The notes: a model not told the origin generated them from the sequence alone. A DNA stretch of 64,000 nucleotides from Bryopsis sp. KO-2023 (GCA_030272585.1 BSYQ01000004.1:5022001-5086000), one strand, 5' to 3'. Shown: positions 45,601 through 57,415, counted from the first letter of the stretch. Translations and numbers: made by a program.

Positions 45601-47060
45601 AGGGTTGGTATGTTTTTTCCCCCCGGGTAACAAGGCTAATTTCTAGGGATTTTTTCAACGCTTCCTTTTTTGACAACCATTTATCTCAAGTGTTTTGGAT
45701 ATCATGTATTTATTACTTTTCTGGTATTTTTCTTTACAAACGTTTGGGAAATATCAGTACCATTATATATATATATATATATACGGGAATTTACTGCTGC
45801 AATGCACATTCACACAAAGACTAAGCTGTCTTTTCTTACAGGAAATTCGCCCTCTATGATGACTTTGGCCGACCTAAACAAGGTGGTCCCAATGTGGGTT
45901 GACATGTCTGACAAAATCTACAATGATCAGGAAGCGAACAAAAAGTGGGGGTGGATTTTGGAAATGTATGCATTTTCCATTGCTTACTACAAGGTGGGCA
46001 CATGGCCGATCCACACAAGAAGGTATGTATCAATCGACAAGAGCATATTTTTTTCTTAAATATATAAAAATATAAAAAAATTGTATCCATTTTTTTCCCT
46101 TAAATTTTATGTTTGTAGTTGCACTTGCATAGGAAACTGAACGCATTCTTCTAAAACACTTTGTTTGTCTTTATGATTGCTGTAAATCACTTGTGGCGTT
46201 GTTTCGGGCCAGTATGCAGTTACCAGAATCAACCAATCAAAATTCCCCCACCAAGAATGTGTTCGTGCAATGGCCTGGCTGCACTTGAATAAGCAAAAAA
46301 AAATTGAAAGAACCTGAGCAGCTTCTATGAACAAAAAAAAAAGAAAAAAAGATTTTTTTATGTTTTCTTTTTTCTCAAAGCAACTGCTCTGCATTTGGTT
46401 GATGGGATTGCTGTTGTTGTTGTGTCGAGTAGGGAATTTATGGCACAACCACCTTTCCCCCCTTGGATCTGCCATGAGGGAGAATTTTGCCCTTATCACA
46501 TCTTGCATTACACCTATAGGGTAACCGACGCCCCAGAAGGCATGGAAGGAGATCCAGAAACCAGTAAGCCAAACCTATGCCCCCCCCCAAATCAAACCCA
46601 CAAACAATCTCAGTCAGACGATTGAGAAATCCGCCAAAACAGTCTAATTTCTGCGAAATCTTCCCCGATGGGATTTTTTTCTTGTTTTATTCTATTTCTA
46701 GCATTTTGGCGCTTCAGGTGCTCCTCCCAAAATCATCACCAGTTGTTGTTCCAAATTTTTTTTCGGACAAATGTTCATTGCAACCCTTCCTATGACGGAA
46801 TGTTGTTTCGGGGGTTGCCCCCTGTCAGACATGCGTCCCACCCAAGAGAGAGCGAGTTTTTCGTCTGCTGTTTTTGAATGGCAGGTTCCTGGATGTTCAA
46901 CAAGAGGGACTACAGCACCACAGCCCCTCCGAAAAACGGACTGCCACTACCCCCAGCAAACGTGACCAATTCTCTGATTCGTAATATTATCGAAATGATG
47001 AACGAGGCCACAAACAACATCGAGGGGTGGGATGAACGGGAGGCAAGGGCATCTTTGTGA
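42666..47060 (+). CDS. HPAT: Hydroxyproline O-arabinosyltransferase-like type II membrane protein
   Basis: Ten exons (42666-42914, 43183-43253, 43503-43612, 43870-43937, 44260-44352, 44640-44752, 45058-45467, 45842-46022, 46433-46563, 46885-47060) give 533 residues. Residues about 12-32 are a signal anchor (LALFFLAFGASYLLFCLYQY), so the enzyme should face the Golgi lumen. Residues about 110-170 form a Cys-rich stem module (CCAEC, SCNGWSYC, CKGDYRKC). The catalytic region matches plant HPATs in order: YHTIVTTQGKASHWQIQI, DMGGFTRILHSGKPDD, GYVVLNRPNSILQWLQQA, YVLMAEPDHLLLKPLP, APIGNSP, WGWILEMYAFSIA, QPPFPPWI, ILHYTY and NEATNNIEGW. HPATs add arabinofuranose to hydroxyproline in secreted glycoproteins. 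An extra small exon near 44012 could exist but its phase does not fit. The start codon lies 64 bp from the right target duplication of the foldback element. Confidence 0.88.
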
Positions 47061-47713
47061 AACATTGACTGCCCCCTGTATATTTATATCTAGATTCAGG
47101 TCTGGATGGTTGGGCACGAGGGGAAAACAAATCCACCCTCTTTCTGTTTTAAAATGAGGGAAAAAAAAAAAAAAAACCAGAAAGGGAGGACTGAAATCAT
47201 GATCGGTTAGTTTTCAGCCAATAACGCCATTTCACCCTCAATTCTTCACTCCCTTTTTTGGGATGAAAAAAGACCAGGGTTTTATTGTTTTCTTTTTTTT
47301 TGGAAATTGGTTTTTGCATTTTGAGACGACATCATAGTAAAGAAAGAATAAGCGAAAATGGCAGACAGGTTTTTAAGCTCCATTCAACATCAACTGAATT
47401 GTTCTGGTTTCGTTTGTGGGGCGATCTGCGAAAACAAGCCGGCACTTGGAAAAGCTTGGAAAAATTCCTTTCGAAACGAAATTGAAGTCCCCCACTCACT
47501 CCGCGATATCGGCTCAGTGAATGAAAAAGGGAAAAGTGGGAATGATGCTGACAAATATATTAGTCACACTTCAATCACACTATTTTGTCCCGGGTTGCAA
47601 TCACTTTTGAAAAGACCTTCCCCATGGGTTAGTAATTCAAACGATTTTCTTATGAAAATCAGTCAGTCAGTCAAGTCAGTCAATTCCTCACCATAAAAAA
47701 AGAATCATCTGAG
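47061..47713. other. Intergenic region with a weak 112-codon ORF
   Basis: Contains an ATG-initiated open frame at 47358-47696 without recognisable domain. It could be a 5' exon of the gene that follows, but I found no junction with the right phase. Confidence 0.35.
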
Positions 47714-48648
47714 TGGATGTCTGCTACAAATCTGGCTCAAGGCATACACCACTCCCCCTGCGAAATGACCTCCAATTGCACCCAGACAACAACTCACTGG
47801 CCAAGCCTACAGGGCCAAAAAGAAAGTATGCAAAGTCGATCATCAATGTGTAATTCCATACATTCGTTGTTGGGAGAAAGGAATTATTGTGTTGTTGCAT
47901 CCATTTTTCTTTCCTTTTCCTTTTTTTCTTCAAGACCTCTCACCTGCCACGGCCGATCCCAGTCAAGTGGTATTGGAAATGCACCAATCCAGGCCCCCTT
48001 GAAACAAAACAAAAAGGAGAAAACATGTGTCACAGGAAGTTGTTATTGAAGTTCCTTGAAGCTCCCGACCACATCAATGAAAAAGCAAGACTGCAAGCAA
48101 AGCTGTTTTTTCTTATTGAGGAAGACGCCAAAGTCAGTTTATGTGTGTTTTCAGTCCCCTCGAAAAAAAAAAAAAGTCTCATGTTTATTACCAATACTGT
48201 GAAGCCGATTGGAATCTTCAGATGTGCCTCTTTCAATGGAAATCCTCTGAAAAAACACCACTCAGCTTTTCAGTCCATTTTTCATCAAGTTTATTTTTTC
48301 TTTCTTTTAATTTATTATTAATAATTTATTATTATTTTATTATTTGTTTTTTGGGGAGGGGCATTTTAAACGTTATATGCACTTTGCTCGAATCACCATG
48401 AAAAATGCGAGATCTCCTTTTTTTTTATGGTTTAAATGCATTCGTCTGTCATATTTTCTGTAAAGGACCGCACCCCACCTGGCAAACAAAAGCTCCTGGA
48501 CGGGTTTCTCAACGTCTCGAGTCAAAGGAATCCCCTTCAACAGTTTAAAGAGAAAGCCATATCAGCACATCTCCAGACAATGTATCAATCGGTGAAGAAA
48601 TCATGGGCCCAAAGGTCGAACAGGGCTCACCACCAGCAGGGAGAGTAA
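47714..48648 (+). CDS. Unrecognised spliced gene, 3' part
   Basis: Three exons agree in phase: 47714-47847, 47935-48132 and 48466-48648, together about 171 residues ending at a stop. The second exon is charged and helical with a WYWKCTNPG turn, and the third is basic and amphipathic, ending in HHQQGE. The 5' exon with the start codon is not identified; exon 47714 begins in phase 1. No family recognised. Codon-like composition and three coherent junctions are the only support. Confidence 0.4.
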
Positions 48649-48941
48649 AACAGCCAACAAAAAATTCCCTTTCCATAGCCTACATCACACAATCACACTT
48701 TTTTTTTCTCTTTTTTGGTGGATTTACAAGGATAAACCGGTCGAGCACACTTCCTAATGAAGGTAAACATTGTAAAAAAATTTGGAACGGGAAAAAAATA
48801 TAGATATATCACAAAGGCCCGCTCAAAACTAGAAATATTGAGTTTAAATATCCATCCACAAAACAGTTGCACAAGGGGTGCTTCTTCCAAGTATGATCAG
48901 TGGAGATTTGTTTTTGTTCAGCTCGTTTCTTCAAAACCAAA

Positions 48942-49398
48942 TCATTTGCAATGTATTTTCTCTCCAAACCTTATGCTGTGACCTCCGAGGGCAGCTATGA
49001 TCAGAAAGCTGATTGGAATTCCACAAGCAACAAGCTTAATGGTATGCACAAGCCAACCCCCAAAAGCCACCCCCGTTTCTCCTGCCCTTTTACGCAGCGT
49101 GATAACCAATCCCAGCAAAACAGGACCATATACTGCCTGTGGAGTGTAAATTGGATGAAAAGAAAACACAGAATTGCTGTTGGTGTGATTTCTGAGTCTA
49201 TTGAACACCAAACAGCGGTTCATAGACATCCATGCACATTACCAAAATCAATCGAAGACATGGTGAGTCATAACAACAAATTTATGTTGTTATTGGCTGA
49301 TCTGTGCCGTCGCTTGTGGTGGTGAGACTGACCATGAACATGGGGAAAGCTTTCCAAGGCTGCTCCACAGAAAATGCAACTGCATCCATGACAGCCAT
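48942..49398 (-). CDS. Small protein with two transmembrane helices
   Basis: Two exons read leftward (49398-49333, 49136-48942) give 86 residues. Residues 1-22 (MAVMDAVAFSVEQPWKAFPM...) are joined in phase 0 to a second exon with two hydrophobic segments (VYGPVLLGLVITL, about 24-38, and LVACGIPISFLIIAAL, about 56-72) separated by a basic loop. The acceptor has a good pyrimidine tract; the donor is GTCAGT. No family recognised. Its start lies 266 bp from the CIAPIN1 start on the other strand. Confidence 0.5.
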
Positions 49399-49664
49399 TG
49401 TCACAAACCGAGAAAAAGCCTATCCTTTAAAGACTGTTTGGTCCCCTTCCACGCTAATTTTACTGGCGAACCTGCTGAAACTGTTTTTGGTGTTCGATCG
49501 GTAAGCTTTACTCATTCTTTACTGCTGATTAGACGTCCCCAAATCGTCCTTTTTGAGTTGTATGGGCTGTATCCCTCTCGCAAACGAACAGAAACAAAAG
49601 CTGAAGACCAGGAATTCGTTTTCGTAAAACTCGATTCCTCTTCGTCTGGACCAAAGCAAGCGAA

Positions 49665-51636
49665 ATGCTGTCAGGGAGTATCGTAGTTTCTGAAGGGCCT
49701 CTAGAGGGCTCCGCCCTTTCCAGAGTTTTGGAGGAGGATGCTGTGGAATTGAGCTCTGCAACGATTTGCTCGAGTTTTATGGACTCTGTGAGATTGCCTC
49801 CAAGCAGTTTTTCCTCTGGGGTGTGCCTGGCCAGTGGTGCAGGCTTCCCCACACAAGAGGTTTTGAATGCCTTGGTGGTTGCCCTCAAGCCTGGGGCCGC
49901 CCTGGTGATTCATCTTTCGGAGGTGCGAACCATGATTCTGGACACCCATCGGATAACAAGACAGATGATTTGTTTCAATACATCTGAAATTCAGGGTGTG
50001 TTTCAGTGTTGGACTAGATTCCTCCGGAAAAGTGTGAGAGAGTTTGAGAAAAATGTGAGAATCATTGTGGGAAAGTGTGAGAGAGTTTGAGGAAAGTGTG
50101 AGAATCATTGTGAGAATCGATGTTACGGATTAAGCATAATGAGACAGGCTTGAAAGTTTTTTTTGGGATTTAGGGTGCATCTGCTGAAGGGGTTCAGACT
50201 GCATGCGTTTTGTCAGGGTTCAGAGTTCCAGAGGAAAAATCTGCTTCAAAGGTAAGTCTGTCTGTGAAAAAGAAAAAGCATTTTAGATTTCTTCTTCTCT
50301 GGTGGTATGTTTCAAGAATACGTGTGGAGATATGGTTTTCAGTCTGCTGGAAATATTGACAACCACAAGATATTGATTGTGGGGAACTACTTTTTTTTTT
50401 TGCACACTGCGTCAATGGGTAAAGGTGTTTTCTAACCGATCGATATTGTAGAGGTGCTGATCGAAACATCATTTCCCCCCCCTCCCCTCCTTCCCTTCGG
50501 AAGAACCATATTGAGCTGAGCATCATTGCCCCAAACTTCCTTTCAAATGAGAATTCATATATTTTTTTGCGCGCAACATACTCGCCATCGAAACATCAAG
50601 TCCCTCTTTCATTCATTCCCTCGATTCTATTTCGGAATTAGGTTTTGTGGTTTTAAAATTTTCTTTTTCGCTGGCATTCACTGATTTCGACACTGCAGTT
50701 GACAGTTTCCAAACCTGAGTGGGAGTCCGGCAGCAAAACCACCATCTCTCTGAGGAAGAAAAAAACCCCGGTGGCCCAGTCGAACGGGCAAAATGAATCA
50801 AAGCCGAATGTCTGGAAAATATCAGGGGATAATGACGGAGACGACGATGATGAGCTTCTGGATGAGGATGACCTCCTTACTGAAGAAGATCTCAAACCAG
50901 CAGTTATAGCTGGTATGTTATTCTTGTCTGATGTTTGTCATTAAATGGGATGCACCGAAGTTAGTGTCGATACTGTTTGCTTTAGTGGGAGGAGGCCTGA
51001 TCCCATTCATACTGAGATATACATGAAGCAGAAAATAGAAAACAGTGGGTTTTCCCTCACCATTCATACCAGATTTACTGGCTGATGCATGGGGTGGTAG
51101 GTTCAGGGATTTGAATCTGAGAGAGAAGGCGATATGTTCAAGCTGAGTGTTGTTTGTGTGTTTCTGGGGTGGCTTTTTAGATTGTGGAACGAAGGCTGTG
51201 AAGAAAGCATGCAAGGATTGCACTTGCGGTAGAGCCGAGGCGGAAGCTAAAGGGGAGGAAGTGAAACTGACACCAGAAATGCTGGAGAATCCACAGTCCT
51301 CATGTGGAAGTGTGAGTTTGAAAAATCACCTCAGCAACGATTCAACCCCCCCCCCCCCCTTTTCTTCTTGATAGTTGTTTCTGCCGTGCCAAATATCTGA
51401 CAGTCATGTTTCCATTTCACAGATGATTATGAGAAAGAGAAGCCTCTTCGAATCTGAAAATGAATTCGCTGGAAACAGGATGAAGTGCGTTGTTTTCATT
51501 TGTTATGTTTTTCTTGTTGCAGTGTGGTTTGGGGGATGCCTTCCGATGTGGAACCTGTCCTTACAGAGGCCTGCCAGCATTTCAGCAAGGCAAGAAAATC
51601 GAACTCCCAGCTGATTTCCTTGCTGCAGATGCTTGA
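49665..51636 (+). CDS. CIAPIN1: Anamorsin / Dre2, cytosolic Fe-S cluster assembly factor
   Basis: Five exons (49665-49922, 50174-50251, 50699-50912, 51181-51311, 51523-51636) give 264 residues. Residues 1-115 are a shortened methyltransferase-like N-terminal domain ([17 protein letters not shown]). An acidic linker follows ([13 protein letters not shown], about residues 160-175). The Fe-S region has motif A, Cys185, Cys194, Cys197 and Cys199 ([16 protein letters not shown]), and motif B, a twin CX2C (Cys225, Cys228, Cys236, Cys239) ending in [17 protein letters not shown]. Dre2 receives electrons from the diflavin reductase Tah18/NDOR1 at an early step of cytosolic Fe-S assembly. Slightly shorter than the usual 300 or so residues, with the loss in the N-terminal domain. 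Intron 1 contains GTGAGA-type tandem repeats. Confidence 0.93.
50030..50118. repeat. Imperfect GTGAGA-rich tandem repeat in CIAPIN1 intron 1
   Basis: AAAGTGTGAGAGAGTTTGAG and GTGAGAATCATTGTG are each repeated at about 45-50 bp. Confidence 0.75.
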
Positions 51637-52176
51637 GACCACCACGAACACCAGGATTGCAATTCGGATTGCAATTCATAAACGTTTGAGGCGAATTGTG
51701 AAGAGGGGGGGGGGGGATAGGTTGAACAAAGGAATGTCGAGGGTCTTTTATTACTTGTCGCTCTGGATTTGGTTTAGAACGCAATACGAATACGATCGTC
51801 TTTTCTGGAATGATGGTGTCCCTCCCTGAGGGGGTAGTGTTTTACGGTTGCAACATGTTTTCCCGATTGCCCCTCCCACGTCAATATCAGCGTCGTTGGA
51901 GATTTGCTGTTGATACTCGCTTCGTGTTGTTCACCTGGCCCGATCCGATTTCTGACGACTTTACCCTCGCCCCGACGTCCGTGTTTCCTCACAGTCGCAA
52001 ACGGCTCATCGATACACACCAGGTGGGCTTTCCCCTCACCGCTGCGTCCCCCTCTTTTTGACAAGGAAACAGATAGAGCTGAGGACTACATTCACGCAAA
52101 ATCATAACTGTCGTGCGCGTTGAACAGGCAGCTAGCCCACCTTGTTCCAGCCAAACAGTGAAAGGGTAACAGAAGG
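51637..52176. other. Intergenic region
   Basis: 540 bp between the CIAPIN1 stop and the DNAL1 start, both on the plus strand. Short overlapping open frames on both strands lack domain support. Should hold the DNAL1 promoter. Confidence 0.5.
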
Positions 52177-54268
52177 ATGGCCAAACCAACCACGGTCAAA
52201 GAGGCCATCAAGAAATTCGAGGAAACAAGCGGTTTGAACGCATCAGAGGCTGAAAAGGTTCCCCAACACACACACAAAAAAAGACCTGGACATGTCACAT
52301 GGATTAAAGATCAAAAGAGTAGATACCCAAATTCATGTACCTCTCTTGCCTCCACCAGAAAATTTGGATTTGTGGCAGGATGTGCTGAAATCACAAGAAA
52401 ATTTACAGAATCCAGATGCATTAAACAGCCAAGACTGAGATAAGCACATGGAGATGGAAAGGGGGGGAAGCACACCCAACATCCATTCTAGACCGAATCA
52501 ATTTTCTCTTACATGTGACAGTCTTCAAACAAATGCTTTTGTGCGCCGCAACTAATGAAGCAAATAACTAAGGCAAAGAACACACAAAATATATTAAAGG
52601 ATTGATGACTGAACTGATATCTCTTTTCCTTGCAATTCTTGGCCAAAGGTTGAATTATGGGGACAAGTGCCACCAATCGAGAAAATGGATGCCACGCTGT
52701 CGACCTTGAAGGCTTGTTCGTAAGAATGTTTGGATCTCTTCTTTTTCTCTTCTTCAACACTCCACCACAAAAATTCCATCATGTCCCAGTCAGACTGTGG
52801 AATCCCAGTACTCCATGTTCTACTTCCAAATTCCTTTCACAGATATAAATCCTTGGAAGAAATGAATACATATTGCTTCTTTGGCACATACGTCCTTCTC
52901 CATCTTCTCAGAATTTGTTGTTGTTGCTTTCCAAATGTGAAAAATCACAGACGAGTTGTTTGGAGCCATACTTATCTACAACAAATATTTGTTTTGTCTT
53001 GCTTTTAAATGGAAGGAATTCCTTCTGTTGTTTCTCAGGCATGTGAGCTTATCCACAAACAACATCGAGAAAATCAGCAGTTTGTCAGGAATGGATAATT
53101 TGAAGGTCCTTTCGCTGGGGCGAAATCAGATAAAGAAAATTGAGAATTTGGACGGAGTGGCTGATACTCTGGAGGAGCTGTGGGTATCATACAACGTCCT
53201 CGAAAAGCTGGTGAGTTCGAAAAGAAAAAAGTAGGCTTAAAGATGGGGGGTTGGAGAAGAAATGGTAAAAAAAATGGCAGAGAAAAGGGAATGGAGTTGT
53301 CGTTCTATGTTTTGTCTTACATACAACCCCACCCCTTCCCCTTCTAGATTAAAAAATGATAAGTGCCAAAAGGAGCAGATCAATACAGTGAACTAACTCC
53401 ATCAGCAGCATTGAAAGGAGTGATTCCCATCTTGAAAAAAGCCATGCCAAAAAGCCATACCAAAAAGCCATGCCAAAAAGCCACGCCAAAAAGCCACGCC
53501 TTTTTACATATGTATCAGCACAAGTCAATCCACTGACACATGGAGGGGCTTTTTTTCAAAATGACTGTATCCATGGCGACTACAATGAAGAAACTAATTG
53601 CGGCAAACTAATACGGACCAAATTTGTGATGACGTTTGCCAGGCAGGCATAGAGAAATTGACAAATTTGAGGGTGCTTTTTGCATCGAACAACAAGATCA
53701 AGGAGTGGATGGAGGTGGAGCGGCTGTCGGTTCTTGAGAGTTTGGAGGAGCTGCTGTTGGTCGGGAATCCTATATACAACGAGGCCAAAGAAGCTGGAAC
53801 CACGCCGGAATACAGAATCGAGGTATAGGGATAGGAAATTCCCTGCTGCTGAATATCCAGCATGTAACACATGGTGAATTTATACCTACTCTTCAGCATG
53901 AATTCCGCACGACGAAGGCCGAACTGCACTCCTACACAATGTATGCTGACTCAGGTGTTTAACACATATTTTTAATACCAGAAACCTTTGGACTGTGGTG
54001 AAACGAGCCTGCTCGCCTCTTAAGACGTCCGGAAAATTTCTGGAAGATGCATTTTTTATCTGTAAGAATGCTCTTCTGCCGGAATCGGCTTTTATTTGTT
54101 ACCCACAAAGAAAGGAAGGAAAGGTTTTCTCCTTGACTTGCAGCTGGTGTTGTGCGTTTCCTTGCCACTCAGGTGATCAAGCGATTGCCTAACCTCAAGA
54201 AGCTGGATGGTATTCCAGTGGATGTTGACGAAAAGGAAGCCGCGGAGGCTGCCAGGAATGCTGCCTAG
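52177..54268 (+). CDS. DNAL1: Axonemal outer-arm dynein light chain 1 (LC1)
   Basis: Five exons (52177-52257, 52649-52719, 53039-53210, 53643-53822, 54173-54268) give 199 residues, close to the 190-198 of animal and Chlamydomonas LC1. The order of conserved segments is diagnostic: [19 protein letters not shown] at the start, [81 protein letters not shown] and [12 protein letters not shown]. These are leucine-rich repeats capped by a C-terminal helix. LC1 binds the motor domain of the gamma heavy chain of outer-arm dynein in the ciliary axoneme and tunes beating. Its presence shows that the organism builds motile flagella at some stage. Confidence 0.95.
53436..53500. repeat. 13-bp tandem repeat in a DNAL1 intron
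   Basis: Five head-to-tail copies of AAAAAGCCATGCC with TG/TA/CG variants. Confidence 0.85.
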
Positions 54269-54941
54269 GGCGTTTTCAAATTCTCAACTGATGGAATTTG
54301 AAAGGAAGTAGCTAGACAGAGAATCATCTCCAAAAACGATAAAAAAAAGGGAGAAAAAAATGAGATAAAAGAGTGATTTGTTAGAGGGTGAATTGTAAAC
54401 CAAGGGGTCAGTCAAAAAGGAGTGGTTCCCTGGTGAAGAAACGCAAGCAAGAAGGCGACGAGGCACCCCCCCAAAAAAGGGAAAAAGTTGAGACTGATTT
54501 ATTACTTTGTTGTACACAGCAAACAACAAAAAATACACACACAGAAGCCGCCCATACATACTTTGTTGTATGGATGTCGGAGAAGTAGAGTCTCTACGTA
54601 GATTGTCGTATCGCCCCACCACATGCCAACCCCCACCACTTTAACACACCCGAAATGTATCAATCGGGGGGCTTTTTGCCAGAGATTCGCTGGCAGGTGC
54701 CATCCACCGACTCACCGTCTGTCATGCGAGCAACTAACCGTTTCCCTCGAGTTGCGCTTTTCGAGATCGAGCAGGGGGATCGTTCTGGTACTCTTGTCGC
54801 ATGTCTGACGCGGGATAACGGTTATCGGTCGATCGGGTAGAAAAGCGTTGGGTGCGCTTTGACTTGCGTGTTCTGGCCAATTCTTTCCTTCCCGTCTCTT
54901 GTTGATTTTTGTTTTGCCGGCGACGCACCATACGATTCACT
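54269..54941. other. Intergenic region
   Basis: About 670 bp between the DNAL1 stop and the FNT start, same strand. Contains a C-run (54467) and A-rich stretches; no exon recognised. GC rises in the last 250 bp before the FNT start codon, as expected of a promoter and leader. Confidence 0.5.
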
Positions 54942-56351
54942 ATGGCTTTCGGTCAATGCCTCCTCGTCAGGTCCCCGGTCGCGACCACCTCGGCCGCTTG
55001 CTCCAGGACTTCCGTCCGTTCGACCCAGCCCGCACAGAGAGGGTTGGTGCTCCCAAGCTTGAGGAAGGCCGTTGACTCGCGCATCGTCCGACAGAATCCA
55101 TCTTTGAGCGAGACTGGTGAGGCCCTGGGCGACTCTGAGCTTTGTTTCATGTGGTAGAAATGTCGGTGGTTAGGAAACGATGTTGTAGTGGGGGAAAGCA
55201 GATTCGCTCGAGAATGGAGCGAGGAATCTGCTTTCTCATACAACACTGTTGCAGTGGTATAGATTTGTGAAAGCCAGCTGTAGGCTGAGAGGTGTTGATG
55301 CTGTTTTTCCTTAGCTCGTTGCAATGCTGCCGTCGTGCCTACACCACCAGCAGTCGTTGCTGCGCCAACCCCAGCTATGCTGACACCGGCTGAGACCTAC
55401 GAAAAGATCGTCCAGGGAGGAATCAAGAAAGCCAACACCTCCGCATCAAAGACGTTCATCATGGCCATCGTCGGTGGCATGTTTATCTCTTTCGGTGCCT
55501 TGTTGGCCCTGTCCGTCGGATTCTCCTGCCCTGGTAAACACTCGTTCCTGACGTCCCCAGTCCTTCGCATCCAAGTCAACTGCTCCTCTCTAGGTTGCCA
55601 ACCGTTTTGTCATTCCGCTCGCAGGAATGATGCAGAGCAACGTTGGAGCCCAGAAGATTCTTTTGGGAATGTTCGGTCTGCCTTTCGGTTTGTTTTTGGT
55701 CATGAACACCGGAGTCGAGTTGTTCACCGGAAACACCGCTCTCTTGACCGCTGCCGTCCTTGAGGGAAAGGCCAACATGGGACAATTGGCGAAGAGCTGG
55801 ATTTGCTCGTACTTCGGAAACTTCGTCGGAGCTCTGTTGTGCGTGTGGTGCATCAACACCGCAGGCCTCACCGCTACCGCCAACCCCGCCATTGGCGTCG
55901 CCACCGCCAAGACTTCCTTGACGTTTATGCAGGTTCGCTCCTGTTTCACGGCTATGCCAGAAATGTGGTCTCGTTTAGCCTTGGTTGGACGTCAATCTGA
56001 TTTTCGGTGTCCCCCACTTACGTTTTTCTCATCTCGCAGGCGTTCATCCGTGGAATTCTGGCCAACTGGCTCGTGTGCGTCGCCGTGTGGATGGCCACCG
56101 CTGCTTCCAGCATGTCTGGCAAGGTTTTGGGAATTTTCATCCCGATTTCTTCTTTCGTGGCCATGGGCTTCGAGCACTCCATCGCCAACATGTTTTTCAT
56201 TCCCTTTGGAATCACGTGCGGAGCCGGCATGACCATGGCCGGATTCTGCGCCAGCAACTTGATCCCCGTCACTTTGGGAAACATCGTCGGCGGAGCTTTC
56301 TGCTTGGCGACCTTGAACTCCCTCTTCTTCGGAAAGCTGGGCGGAAACTAA
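54942..56351 (+). CDS. NAR1: Formate/nitrite transporter family channel with plastid transit peptide (NAR1-like)
   Basis: Four exons (54942-55116, 55315-55533, 55625-55932, 56040-56351) give 337 residues. Residues 1-65 are rich in Ser, Thr, Arg and Ala with no hydrophobic signal core, as in chloroplast transit peptides. From about residue 85 the FNT fold is clear: LTPAETYEKIVQGGIKKA, then six hydrophobic helices, with SFGALLAL, MNTGVELFTGN, ANWLVCVAVW, FIPISSFVAMGFEHSIANM and CASNLIPVTLGNIVGGA. The helix 3 GxELFTGN and helix 6 NLIPVTLGNIVGG motifs are those of nitrite/formate channels. The third exon starts at 55625, not at the nearer TAG acceptor, because only that keeps the frame. In algae, plastid NAR1 proteins bring nitrite to nitrite reductase; that substrate is inferred here. 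Confidence 0.88.
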
Positions 56352-57415
56352 TTGTATAATTCTTCTATTGCACTTCTTTATTTGAGAGAGAGAGAGAGAT
56401 CAATTTTTTTTTAATTTGGTCAGATACGGGATTTATGGGGATCTCCCAGTGGAAAATGCTGGGAACCGATTATTGTTAAGTCGAGAGGATTTAAAATTCT
56501 TAACATTGTCATTCGTCAAGTATTCGCTTTTGTGTGCGTCTTCAAGTATCCTCGTTAATGTTTCAATTTCCACTTGCATGAGAGGCAAACAAGACTAGAG
56601 GCAAAAATGCATACAATGGAGAACTGTCCCAAACAAACAGGGGCTTTGAACCCTATTGCGACATGTTGGGAGTTGTGTAACTCCATTGGAACATACGAAA
56701 CTCCACCAACCTCCCAAACAGACAGGGGCTTTGAACCCAATTGGGACATGTTGGGAGTTGTGTAACTCCATTGGAACATACAAAACACCACCAACTTCCC
56801 AACATAAATGAAGGCTGGATAATCTTAATCATCTTACTCACGATTACCACATTTTCCAAGTTTGCAACAACTTGTAACAGATAACATTGACGACTTTTGA
56901 CGCCAGAGAAACTGGCATTGACAACATGGAAAAGTTGTTCGATACAATGGTTCAGTCTCTTTTTTTTTCGTTCATTCTAGCCCCGTCATTCCCACAATTC
57001 TCGTGGTTGCAACACATATATCTTTTCTTTCATTGAAAAAAACCCAACATGAAAAGAAAAAATCTTATGATCCTAGGGTGAATGGCATGTCGAATAGGAC
57101 ACATCAGAATAATATGATAAATTCAACAATTTCTGCAAGTCTGGAAACCCACACATGCAACACACAATCCACCTCTCCACACCCGACCTCACTGGCATAC
57201 ACAACTCCCACGGTGGCTGACTTGAGAAAAGAAAATAGCCATGCCAGGCCACAACATTGGACTTTCTCTATTTGTTTCTAATGTTGGCTGTTCAACTCCA
57301 ACTCCATCGAACTATAGCTGTATGAGCAACCCTCCTTTTTGACAACCCCCCCCCCCCCCCCAAAAGCTATATGACAAGTTCTCCACTGTGTACAGGAAAC
57401 CATCAGCAACACACA
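56352..57415. other. Intergenic region between convergent genes
   Basis: About 1.06 kb between the FNT stop and the Mago stop on the other strand. Holds an AG microsatellite (56382-56400), an 85-bp tandem duplication (about 56628-56800) and a C-run (57346-57361). No exon recognised. Confidence 0.55.
56628..56800. repeat. 85-bp tandem duplication with internal hairpin
   Basis: Two copies 85 bp apart, each starting near CAGGGGCTTTGAACCC and each containing GGAGTTGTGTAACTCC, a 6-bp stem with a GTGT loop. Confidence 0.85.

Noticed and set aside
48900-49325. 141-codon plus-strand frame
   Set aside because: No recognisable domain, and the minus-strand model with two hydrophobic helices and proper junctions is better supported.
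49529-49888. Minus-strand 119-codon frame over the first CIAPIN1 exon
   Set aside because: Shadow of the CIAPIN1 coding frame.
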